Below, one piece after another: positions 28,610-36,278 of a stretch of DNA of 64,000 nucleotides (position 1 is the first letter of the stretch; every line of letters starts with the position of its first letter). The notes beneath the pieces are model-generated. The model was not told where the DNA came from and did no database searches. It worked only from the letters and a program-made list of their open reading frames with translations. The position numbers were made by a program, and so were the translations under genes. The DNA comes from Flammeovirga sp. EKP202 (lineage in GTDB: Bacteria > Bacteroidota > Bacteroidia > Cytophagales > Flammeovirgaceae), in contig NZ_JACVVP010000013.1 of assembly GCF_014534745.1 (NCBI RefSeq), positions 1 through 64,000 of the forward strand, given 5' to 3'.

Positions 28610-28885
28610 TCATAGTGTTCATCCCATCAAATATTTGTCATTAAGATCGATAACCATTTTTAAAGTGATATTTTATGTTTTTAGACTGAAATTTCACTTT
28701 TTTTATTTTGTAAAGCAGATGGGCTACACTGTAAACTCCAAGTCTTTTTTACAGAGACTCCTGCTATTACACCTCAGTCATTGTAGTGATAGTTGATAAC
28801 TGAATTCAACATAATTATTTTATTCTTTTTCCAACCCTCTGCCATGACTGATTTTCTTTGATATCATAATACTGATAAGTTGCTT
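28610..28885. other. Intergenic region at the right border of the PUL
   Basis: This AT-rich stretch lies between the sulfatase stop and the rpn remnant. A weak CTGTAAA/TTTACAG pairing near 28733-28757 may act as a terminator. No gene was seen. Confidence 0.4.
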
Positions 28886-29139
28886 AGAACTTCTTTCCGA
28901 TTTATAGAGTTTCCCGTATTGGATAAGGCAGATTAGTAGAGGTATGAAGAAGATCTGAAATTTTTAAGCGATTATTTAAATATGGCTGTTTAAAAAAGGA
29001 AGAAATAAAGGAGAATGAAAAAACGATTGAAACTGCCTCTAACCTCTTAAAACTAGGTTTAGAAGTAGAGCAAATATCAAGAGTAACAGGTTTAAGTATT
29101 GACGATGTTGAAAAACTAAATAAAAATGATCTAAGCTAG
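28886..29139 (+). pseudogene. Decayed rpn nuclease gene, 3' part only
   Basis: In-frame pieces read FIEFPVLDKAD, stop, RYEEDLKFLSDYLNMAV, stop, and then the intact end ETASNLLKLGLEVEQISRVT..., matching the last ~80 residues of the complete rpn at 3521-4423. The first part (28886-29023) is diverged and carries stops, but from 29024 on it is nearly identical to the left copy. The change in similarity suggests gene conversion or a recombination junction near 29024. Confidence 0.85.
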
Positions 29140-29482
29140 ATATTATTTTTCCCTTTCATTAGGGAGACTTTTAAAACTTAAAAAAGAAAGGAAAAAGGCA
29201 GTACTTAAACCACACTTTTCCTTTCCTAAAAACTAAAGTTTAAAAAACTTTCTCATACAAGTCTCTTTTAGCATTTTGAGCTTTTTCTTCATCCAACTCA
29301 AAAATTTCAAAAACATTATTTTGAATACTTTTGGCCATATCTCCTGTTGGTAAATTATTACAATCCAGACCAAAAGGGTCTTCAATTTCTTCACCCATGA
29401 GTTCAATTCCAATAAAGGCGAACATTACCAGCATCACTACCGGAATAGCAAAATACCCCATTTGAGGAGTAAGTGCGATGGG
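29024..29482 (+). repeat. Right copy of ~457-bp direct repeat bracketing the PUL
   Basis: This copy matches 4308-4764 in direct orientation. Here the bestrophin gene continues intact beyond the repeat while rpn is truncated. The two copies enclose about 24 kb holding the HTCS and the entire PUL. Confidence 0.9.
29186..29225. terminator. Convergent hairpin between rpn remnant and bestrophin
   Basis: The arms GAAAGGAAAA (29186-29195) and TTTTCCTTTC (29216-29225) pair perfectly. It lies just past the bestrophin stop codon on the minus strand and is rich in A/T on both sides. A similar but less perfect version is present in the left repeat copy near 4466-4510. Confidence 0.55.
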
Positions 29483-30169
29483 TAAAAGTAAACCATAAGT
29501 AGTAATGAAAATTTTCATAAATACGGCATAAGAAAACGGAATAGGGGTTTTCTTAATTCTCTCACAAGCTCCAATTATATCCAAAAGTGATTTATGTAAG
29601 GGACCATAATTGATCAAGTCAGGATCGGTGATATTACCTTTTCTGTGTTCTTGAACCATGGCACTGTAAATCTCTTGTGTAATTGCATTGGGTACATGAC
29701 CTCTTTGGTCGTATTTTTTTCGATCCTCTTCCGTCAAATGGATTAAGATTTTAAGGTCTGTTCCTTCTCTCAAATGCTCTACCATAGCATGGCAAAAATT
29801 ACTGATTCGGACCGCTAGATAAAAGCGTAGAACGTGGTTCTCCTTTGGAAGAATAGTATGAGCATATACTGCGAGATTTCTTGTATTATTGATTAATGCT
29901 CCCCATTGTTTTCTACCTTCCCACCATCGGTCATAGGCACTGTTGGTCCTAAAAACCAATAGAATACTGAGGACAATCCCCAACAAGGAAAAGGCAGAAC
30001 CAATGACACTTTGATCTTTTTCTGGGAAAAACTTAAAATGGAGTAGCCATATTGTAGTGGTATATACCCCAAAAAATAGGACCGCTCTCATTACTTTCAC
30101 CATGGTCCAGCTTGTTGCAAGATGTTTGATATCTCCAAACCAATTGTCATTCGCTTTGTATATGATCAT
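29240..30169 (-). CDS. Bestrophin-family ion channel
   Basis: This 309-residue inner-membrane protein is of the bestrophin/UPF0187 family, which forms pentameric ion channels. Family marks are LVFRTNSAYDRWWEGRKQWG near residues 70-90 and the C-terminal GEEIEDPFGLDCNNLP. About four hydrophobic helices are present. The start overlaps nothing and lies 3 bp after the stop of the REC-reductase fusion gene, so all three genes of the cluster are one transcript. Its duplicated 3' end at 4521-4764 shows this gene was the original neighbour of rpn. Coupling to the redox signalling genes upstream is inferred from the operon only. Confidence 0.93.
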   Translation of the reverse strand: MIIYKANDNWFGDIKHLATSWTMVKVMRAVLFFGVYTTTIWLLHFKFFPEKDQSVIGSAFSLLGIVLSILLVFRTNSAYDRWWEGRKQWGALINNTRNLAVYAHTILPKENHVLRFYLAVRISNFCHAMVEHLREGTDLKILIHLTEEDRKKYDQRGHVPNAITQEIYSAMVQEHRKGNITDPDLINYGPLHKSLLDIIGACERIKKTPIPFSYAVFMKIFITTYGLLLPIALTPQMGYFAIPVVMLVMFAFIGIELMGEEIEDPFGLDCNNLPTGDMAKSIQNNVFEIFELDEEKAQNAKRDLYEKVF

Positions 30170-30172
30170 AGC

Positions 30173-31834
30173 TTAATACTCACTTAGATATTTGTGTACA
30201 AGAGAAATACTCATTGCTCCTTCGCCAACCGCGGAAGCGACTCTATTCATGGCTCCTGATCGTACATCACCTGCAGCAAAAATTCCAGGTACTGAAGTTT
30301 CTAACAAGAATGGATCTCGATCTTCTTTCCAGTATTTTTTGAAATCCAACCCGTTCAAATCTCTACCTGTAATGACAAATCCTTTTTCATCTTTGTTGAC
30401 GTTCTCAGGTAGCCAATCCGTGTAGGGCTTTGCTCCAATGAAGATAAAAACGGCTCTAGCATCATAGGTTTCTTGCTCTTTGGATTTCATATTTTCTATC
30501 ACCAAAGATTCTAATTTATCTTCCCCGATGCCCTTTACAATTTGAGTGAAAGGTTTGAGGTCAATATTTGGTGTGGCTGCTATTTGATCAATCAAGTATT
30601 GTGACATGGTAGAGGAAAGGTCTTCTCTACGAATCAGAATGCTGACCTGTTTCGAAAATTGAGACAGATACATGGCACCTTGGCCTGCTGAATTTCCTCC
30701 TCCTACTACAAAAACATGACTGTCTTTACAAGCATTGGCTTCAGTCGTAGCAGCACCATAATATACTCCGGCTCCTGTCAATTCTGGAAGTCCTTCTGTC
30801 ATTAATTTTCTATAATCAACACCCGTTGTTAATACAACGCTTTTGGTTTTTACTGTTTCCCCACTATCTAAAGTCAGCACCTTATATTTGTCTACAAACT
30901 CGATCTTATGAACTGACTTTGGGTTGAGGAATTCAATACCAAAACGGGTAGCTTGGGTGATGGCTCTTCTTGCTAAATCTTGCCCACTCAATCCTTTTGG
31001 AAAGCCTAGATAATTCTCAATACGAGAACTTGTACCGGCCTGTCCTCCAGGAGCCTTTTTCTCTATTAAAAGCGTTTTCAATCCTTCAGAACCACCATAT
31101 ACAGCGGCGGCTAATCCGGCAGGACCCGCACCAATAATGACCACATCATATACTTCTTCTTTGGCTTTTTCATGAAAACCTAGATTGGAGGCAAGTTGAG
31201 TAGGGGCAGGCTGACGGATGATATTACCATCTTCCATTACCACCACTGGAAGGTCAACGGAAGTAAGATTGTTATTAGCCACTAATTGTTGCGCTTCTTC
31301 ATCTTTGGTGACGTCTAGCCATTGATAAGGAATAAGATTGGCGGCTAAGAAATCTTTAATGTCATGCGATAATTTTGAAAAAGGATAGCCCATCACTCGA
31401 ATGCCTTTGAAAGTAGGTTGGAACTTGGCGTGCCATTCCGACAAAATATCGTCAATTACTGGATAGAGTTTTTCCTCCGGCGGATCCCAAGGTTTCAATA
31501 AATAATAATCTATTTGAGCGGCATTAATGGATTTAATGGCTGCATCAGTATCGCTATAAGCAGTGAGTAGTACTCTGCCTGCGTTGGGATAAACGGCTTT
31601 TACTTTTTCTAAGAAATCAACCCCTTGCATTTCGGGCATTCTTTGATCACTTAAAAAAAGGGCTATTTCATCTCCTTTGTTACGAAGTTCAGTTACTAAA
31701 TCTAAGGCCTCGTTTGCAGAGTCGGTCGCTAATATTTTGTATTCTTTTTTGTATTGATTTCTCATATCCCTCTTCACGGCTTGAAGCACTTGAGGGTCGT
31801 CATCTACAAGTAATAGTATCGGTTTCTTATCCAT
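30173..31834 (-). CDS. Response regulator fused to thioredoxin-reductase-like flavoprotein
   Basis: This 553-residue protein joins three parts. Residues 1-125 are a receiver domain with DDD at 11-13, the phospho-acceptor Asp63 (LSDQRMPEM) and Lys114. Residues ~140-215 resemble a glutaredoxin/thioredoxin fold, but its active-site Cys are replaced (GYPFSKLSHD). Residues ~225-553 are an FAD/NAD(P)H oxidoreductase of the thioredoxin reductase type with GAGPAG (235-240), GGQAGTSSRIENYLGFP, GGGNSAG (378-384) and a final AAGDVRSG. The usual redox Cys-x-x-Cys before the NAD site is missing (AATTEANAC). It probably uses another acceptor. The preceding histidine kinase gene stops 3 bp upstream, so phosphorylation by that kinase is likely. 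Confidence 0.92.
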   Translation of the reverse strand: MDKKPILLLVDDDPQVLQAVKRDMRNQYKKEYKILATDSANEALDLVTELRNKGDEIALFLSDQRMPEMQGVDFLEKVKAVYPNAGRVLLTAYSDTDAAIKSINAAQIDYYLLKPWDPPEEKLYPVIDDILSEWHAKFQPTFKGIRVMGYPFSKLSHDIKDFLAANLIPYQWLDVTKDEEAQQLVANNNLTSVDLPVVVMEDGNIIRQPAPTQLASNLGFHEKAKEEVYDVVIIGAGPAGLAAAVYGGSEGLKTLLIEKKAPGGQAGTSSRIENYLGFPKGLSGQDLARRAITQATRFGIEFLNPKSVHKIEFVDKYKVLTLDSGETVKTKSVVLTTGVDYRKLMTEGLPELTGAGVYYGAATTEANACKDSHVFVVGGGNSAGQGAMYLSQFSKQVSILIRREDLSSTMSQYLIDQIAATPNIDLKPFTQIVKGIGEDKLESLVIENMKSKEQETYDARAVFIFIGAKPYTDWLPENVNKDEKGFVITGRDLNGLDFKKYWKEDRDPFLLETSVPGIFAAGDVRSGAMNRVASAVGEGAMSISLVHKYLSEY

Positions 31835-31837
31835 TAT

Positions 31838-33229
31838 CTATTCTATATTATTATTAATAGGAAGTGTAATTCTAAATTCAGTGTTGCCGGGTTGGCTTGT
31901 GACCTTGATAGTACCTTCGTGTTTATCAATGATTTTCTTGGTGATGTCTAAGCCAAGACCTGTACCTTTTCCAATGCCTTTTGTGGTGAAAAAGGGCTCA
32001 AAAATTCTACTCCTGATTTCTTCCGGAATACCTTTTCCCGTATCAGAGAGGTAGATTTTTACATTTTCATCATCAAATGAAGTGCGTACACTTATGGTGC
32101 CTTTGTCTTCTAAAGCGTCAATGCCGTTGGCTAAAATATTCATCCAAACCTGATTTAATTCGCCTGGCATACCATCTATTTCAGGGAGGTTAGGATCCAA
32201 TTTCATATCTAACTGATGCCCTTGTTTCTGGATTTTATGTTCTAAAAGTTTGACGGTGGATTGAAGTCCTTCGTGAACATTCATTTTCTGCATATCCTGA
32301 CTTCTATCCATATAAGAGAAGGATTTGATAGAAGTGATCAATGATGAAATTCTTTCAGACGCCTCGCTGATGTCCTGTACCATTTTTTCTGTAATCAGCT
32401 GACTGCCTACCCATTCTAAAGTGGCGGAGAAATTTTGATCTCCCAATTCATCATACATTTCTTCAAGGTCTTCTTCTTGAATTTGAAAGTCGACCAAAGC
32501 CCCCACAATATCATCTACATCTTCCATTCCTTTCTCTTCTAGGAAATCCGTAAGGTCATCTTCCAAATTACTTTTTTCCATTAAAGACATTGCTGTTTTA
32601 GGAGCGTTTAGTTTTTGATGTAGAAAAGAATTGACATGATCAATTTCATCTTCGTTGACGTTCATAGACATGACGGCTTTGAACCTTTCAGGTACGGAAG
32701 AAAGATGTTTTTTCAGTTCTTTACCACTTCGAGCCATAGCACTGGCAGGGTTATTCAACTCATGTGCTAAACCTGCACTCATTTTACCCAATGCCATCAA
32801 TTTTTCGTTTTGGGTTTGCACTTTCGCAAACTCTCTTACTCTTGTGGTCATCGTATGTACAAGGCATTCTGTCAATTCGTAATTGTGACGAATCATATCC
32901 CCTAACAAGTCTCTGTGCAGACGAAAAATAGTACTTTCCCCACATGAATGACAGAGCATTCCAAATTCCTTAATTCTTGAAAAAGGGAGGACACCGGAAA
33001 CGGTATTCACACCAAATGAATCCACATACTTTTTCCCTTTATCATTAAAAATATAAGTTCTGAATTCACCCTCCAATACTACAAATAGGTATTCAGCAGG
33101 ATCGCCAGGATGAAACATCGCTTCTTTATTTTGGAACGTTTTGAGTTCTCCATGTTCCACTAACCATTGAAGCTGATCTTCAGGTACGTGTTCAAAAGTG
33201 GGGACTTCTTTTAATTTATGAATAGACAT
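31838..33229 (-). CDS. cNMP-binding-domain sensor histidine kinase
   Basis: This 463-residue soluble kinase begins with a cyclic-nucleotide-binding-type domain of the CRP/FNR fold (~residues 10-130; HPGDPAEYLFVVLEGEFRTY). It contains a Cys-His-Ser-Cys pair (MLCHSCGES) that could sense redox state or a metal. The dimerisation helix carries His156 in SAGLAHELNNPASA. A long acidic helical insert (~residues 200-285) separates this from the ATPase domain with NQVWMNILANGIDAL, LSDTGKGIP and GTGLGLDITKKII. There is no membrane segment. It is the first gene of a three-gene operon with the REC-reductase fusion and bestrophin. The signal is unknown. Confidence 0.92.
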   Translation of the reverse strand: MSIHKLKEVPTFEHVPEDQLQWLVEHGELKTFQNKEAMFHPGDPAEYLFVVLEGEFRTYIFNDKGKKYVDSFGVNTVSGVLPFSRIKEFGMLCHSCGESTIFRLHRDLLGDMIRHNYELTECLVHTMTTRVREFAKVQTQNEKLMALGKMSAGLAHELNNPASAMARSGKELKKHLSSVPERFKAVMSMNVNEDEIDHVNSFLHQKLNAPKTAMSLMEKSNLEDDLTDFLEEKGMEDVDDIVGALVDFQIQEEDLEEMYDELGDQNFSATLEWVGSQLITEKMVQDISEASERISSLITSIKSFSYMDRSQDMQKMNVHEGLQSTVKLLEHKIQKQGHQLDMKLDPNLPEIDGMPGELNQVWMNILANGIDALEDKGTISVRTSFDDENVKIYLSDTGKGIPEEIRSRIFEPFFTTKGIGKGTGLGLDITKKIIDKHEGTIKVTSQPGNTEFRITLPINNNIE

Positions 33230-33360
33230 AGTTTTTGTTATATCGTACGTTTGGTTTGAAGTGTATTGAGTTATGTCTAATGAAGATAATTGAAATTTTA
33301 CGAATTATAAATTTAGACCACTGTAAACTCTATTTACATTAACCCTAGTTAAGGTTTGAG
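33230..33360. other. Upstream region of the kinase operon
   Basis: This region should contain the minus-strand promoter for the kinase operon. No exact TAnnTTTG box is visible. It is the first part of a 594-bp gap that also holds a ~220-bp dispersed repeat, a double-hairpin element and a terminator, listed separately. Confidence 0.35.
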
Positions 33361-33582
33361 CTTACTTTCTATGTTCTACTTCCAAACTTCCTTCTTCTTC
33401 ATTTTTTCCATTGCTGAAAAAACGAAGCAAAAAAATCTAGGCTTAGAAGTCAAAAGCTAAATTTCATTCCTTTCGCCTCAATGATTTTAAACTCGCTGCG
33501 CTCAAACAACAAAATCATTTTTAACGGCTCAATGTATGAAATTTTTCACGCTTTTCCCTTCAAGGCCGGGTTTAGAACTACT
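33361..33582 (+). repeat. Dispersed ~200-bp intergenic repeat, copy 1
   Basis: This segment matches 36000-36202 in the same orientation. Shared blocks include AGAAGTCAAAAGCTAAATTT, TGATTTTAAACTCGCTGC followed by CTCAAACA and AAAATCATTTTTA, and TTCACGCTTTTCCCTTC followed by AGGCC. GATTTT and AAAATC form a small stem. No coding frame is conserved. The two copies flank the sulfatase gene at 33824-35683. Confidence 0.8.
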
Positions 33583-33609
33583 AAACTGAAAGAGTAGAAA
33601 TACCACTGG

Positions 33610-33671
33610 CACAAATGTTAAGCGATAGCGACATTTGTGTTATAAAGATCTACAGAAATCTCCTGATTTCT
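33610..33671 (+). repeat. Double-hairpin element, copy B
   Basis: Hairpin 1 (33610-33639) has arms CACAAATGT and ACATTTGTG around TTAAGCGATAGCG-type core. After 14 nt, hairpin 2 (33654-33671) has arms AGAAATC and GATTTCT with loop TCCT. The order and spacing match copy A, but the stems are different sequences that still pair. Confidence 0.65.
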
Positions 33672-33732
33672 ATAACTATAAAGTTTCGAAAAGAAGTTTA
33701 CAATATAATTTGAAGTGTTTCTGAAGTAAAAA

Positions 33733-33761
33733 AATAACCCACATGTTGAGTGTGGGTTATT
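33733..33761 (-). terminator. Intrinsic terminator after sulfatase
   Basis: The arms AATAACCCACA and TGTGGGTTATT pair perfectly around a 7-nt loop. On the minus strand the stem is followed by a long T-run, so this ends the sulfatase transcript coming from 35683. Confidence 0.9.
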
Positions 33762-33823
33762 GTTACAGAGTGGCTTCTTTGATGATAGTATAGCCTATGT
33801 TTTATTTAAATGATCGATGATTT

Positions 33824-35683
33824 CTATTGCACATCCAATTTATAATCGTGAGCACCTGGAGCATAGTTACTGCGATGAACTTCTGTTCCTATGGCTTTCA
33901 TGTTTTTACCATAGTTGTCACCACCCCAGTTGATTTCTGCACGCCCATCACCAATCACAATATCAATCAGTTTCTTTTGCATTTGCTTTGCAATTTTTTG
34001 ATACTTTTTATCAAAAGCAAGGTTGTTTGTCTCGTCAGGATCAACGCTTGTATGATAAAGTGCAGGGTCTAATTCTTTGTAGGAAGCCGTGGTAGCCCAT
34101 TCCATATCAACACCTCTTTTTGAATGCGGTCTTGTTTTTACAGAGAAGATATAGTCTTTGGTACGGATATAAGCTCTAGGACCAATAGCATGATGACTTT
34201 CGCCGATTACATAATCACGAACAGGTGCTTCACCGGAAGCGATTTGCTGTAAATCCAATCCATCCAAATAATGGAATTCCTCATCTTTTACATTACCACC
34301 ACCAGCAGTGATTAATGTAGGAGCAATGTCTACAAACTCAGTAAAATCAGTGACTACTTTTCCTTTTGGAAACTTCTTTTTGTCTGATGATACAACAATA
34401 ATAGGATTGTGGGCATCCATTTCCCAAGGCGTATTTTTGGCAATTGATCCATGCTCATTCAGTTTCCAACCGTGATCACCACATACAAATAAGATCAACC
34501 AAGGACGATCGTGTTTTTCACTGTACTCGACAAATGCCTTTGTTGCTTTACCAATTAGTTCATCACCATAGGCACAAAAAGCATAGTAATCTTGAATCAT
34601 TTTCTGTTTTTCCTCATCAGTAAAATCGTCTGAATAGCTTTTATTGACTCTTTTCTTGAAGGCTTTTGCTAACTTTCTGTATTCCTCATCAGTAAGTTCA
34701 GGTACTTTATAGGTGTGCTTTTGGAAACGCTCTCTAAACTCAACAGGAGGTAAAACAGGTGTATGCGGAAAATCATAACCAAGGTTACAGAAAATAGGTT
34801 TTGAAGTATCTGCACCATCAAAGGTTTTACTACCTACTGAGAAAGTTTTATCTTCATTTTTTAAGAAATCAATAAACGCTGTAGTGTAGAGACCATCACG
34901 AGTTTTCCCTGCTGGTTGAGGGCTAACTCCTGCTAAAATTCCTTTACTAAATACAGTTTCAGGTTGTCCCATTTTATTATTGTGCTTATACATTAAATCA
35001 AATTTATCATAAGCCTCTTGTGCCATCCCTGCGAACTGAGGATTCTCTTCTTCTAATTGCTTAGAGATATAATAGATTTTCCCATTTTCATCTCTCAAGT
35101 AGGCCACTTGCTTTACAGGGTTTTTCAATTTTTGACCCTCTACTTCCGTTAGTTTATAGATTTTGCCCCATTCAGAAAGTCTTTCATCTGAAAAAAGCCT
35201 TGCATCAACATCCGTTTCATAGAGATTCTGTTTTAATGCCTTACCATTTTTTAGCTTTCTTACACGCACGCCCAATTTGCCGGTATGCATAGTTTGATAC
35301 CCTAGCTTCGCCATAGTTTCAGGTAATAACGGGTAAGAGTTGTCAGTACTTTTATTGAAGTACTCAAATTGATAAATACCCGAACGGAAGGGATAACGCC
35401 CCAAGTGCATGGATGCTCTTGAAGGGGCACAACCTTGTGCTTGACAGTAAGTATTAATATAAGTCACACCCATTTTAGCGAGTTTGTCTACATTGGGTGA
35501 CTCTACATAGCCTAGCTTACTGTTTTTTTGTCCATGAATGATTTTGTTGAATGAGCTGATTGCATCATAGCGTTGATCATCCGTTATTATCCACAAAATG
35601 TTAGGTTGCTTTTGTGCAAGGATCGTTTTAGTAGTTGAAAAGAAGGCCATTAAGACCAAAATTGAGATTTTGATATTATTCAT
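33824..35683 (-). CDS. Family S1 sulfatase (619 residues)
   Basis: The signal peptide (MNNIKISILVLMAFFSTTKT ... LAQ) directs it to the periplasm or beyond. The metal-binding opening is NILWIITDDQRYDAI. The formylglycine motif is Cys-Ala-Pro-Ser-Arg in QGCAPSRASMHLGRYP. Later sites are HTGKLG and FVCGDHGWKLNEHGSIAKNT. It is longer than typical, with a ~150-residue insertion between the motif and the second half (TEVEGQKLKNPVKQVAYLRD region). It sits apart from the PUL and downstream of the fdhF-like gene, and is expected to desulfate an algal galactan or its oligosaccharides. The exact sulfate position is not predictable here. Confidence 0.93.
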   Translation of the reverse strand: MNNIKISILVLMAFFSTTKTILAQKQPNILWIITDDQRYDAISSFNKIIHGQKNSKLGYVESPNVDKLAKMGVTYINTYCQAQGCAPSRASMHLGRYPFRSGIYQFEYFNKSTDNSYPLLPETMAKLGYQTMHTGKLGVRVRKLKNGKALKQNLYETDVDARLFSDERLSEWGKIYKLTEVEGQKLKNPVKQVAYLRDENGKIYYISKQLEEENPQFAGMAQEAYDKFDLMYKHNNKMGQPETVFSKGILAGVSPQPAGKTRDGLYTTAFIDFLKNEDKTFSVGSKTFDGADTSKPIFCNLGYDFPHTPVLPPVEFRERFQKHTYKVPELTDEEYRKLAKAFKKRVNKSYSDDFTDEEKQKMIQDYYAFCAYGDELIGKATKAFVEYSEKHDRPWLILFVCGDHGWKLNEHGSIAKNTPWEMDAHNPIIVVSSDKKKFPKGKVVTDFTEFVDIAPTLITAGGGNVKDEEFHYLDGLDLQQIASGEAPVRDYVIGESHHAIGPRAYIRTKDYIFSVKTRPHSKRGVDMEWATTASYKELDPALYHTSVDPDETNNLAFDKKYQKIAKQMQKKLIDIVIGDGRAEINWGGDNYGKNMKAIGTEVHRSNYAPGAHDYKLDVQ

Positions 35684-35999
35684 TTCTTCATCTAGATTAA
35701 TGATATCACTTTTTAGATAATGTCACATCAAAAAGTGATTGGTATAAGTAGTCAAAAGTTCAGTATCTATATTTTTAAGTAAATACTGAACTTATTAGAA
35801 TACAACCTAGAAAAAGAAAAGAGAAGTGATGGGGTGACAATGACATTTTCAATAGTCTTGCTTAAAATTCCCCCTATTTTTATAGTATACCTCAACCTAG
35901 GGTGAGGTACTCTCATGTTTTTCCTTACACCTTAATTTTATTTTGTAAACTAAATTTCCTTTAACTATTAATCTATTTTTCTACCAGATTTAATAGGGC
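35684..35999. other. Upstream region of sulfatase with palindrome
   Basis: This part of a 595-bp gap should hold the sulfatase promoter. At 35888-35909 TACCTCA and TGAGGTA flank an inner CCTAGG palindrome, a possible regulator site or small hairpin about 205 bp before the gene. The rest of the gap holds the second ~200-bp repeat. Confidence 0.4.
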
Positions 36000-36202
36000 C
36001 TACTTTCAAGTTTCTTTCTCCTTGCTTTTTGTCTTGAAACAAAAAGAAGCAAAAAATTCAAGGCTAAGAAGTCAAAAGCTAAATTTAATTTCCTTCACCT
36101 AAATGATTTTAAACTCGCTGCACTCAAACAGGAAAATCATTTTTACGGTTCAGTCCATGAAATTCTTCACGCTTTTCCCTTCTAGGCCGATGGAAGAACT
36201 AC
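36000..36202 (+). repeat. Dispersed ~200-bp intergenic repeat, copy 2
   Basis: This is the second copy of the repeat at 33361-33582, in direct orientation. It contains an extra near-palindromic stretch, TTGCTTTTTGTCTTGAAAC followed by AAAAAGAAGCAAAAA, that can form a hairpin. Between this and copy 1 lies a single gene, a sulfatase. Confidence 0.8.
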
Positions 36203-36278
36203 AAAATGAGAGCATTTGTAATACTAATTTGAAGTGTGAACAACAATAAAATTAAGGCATAGGAAAATTTTTAAAATT

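Noticed and set aside
4308-29482. PUL carried by a classical composite transposon
   Set aside because: The flanking repeats are host gene fragments without transposase or terminal inverted repeats.
30173-31834. Ordinary thioredoxin reductase
   Set aside because: The redox-active Cys pair is missing and a receiver domain precedes the flavoprotein part.
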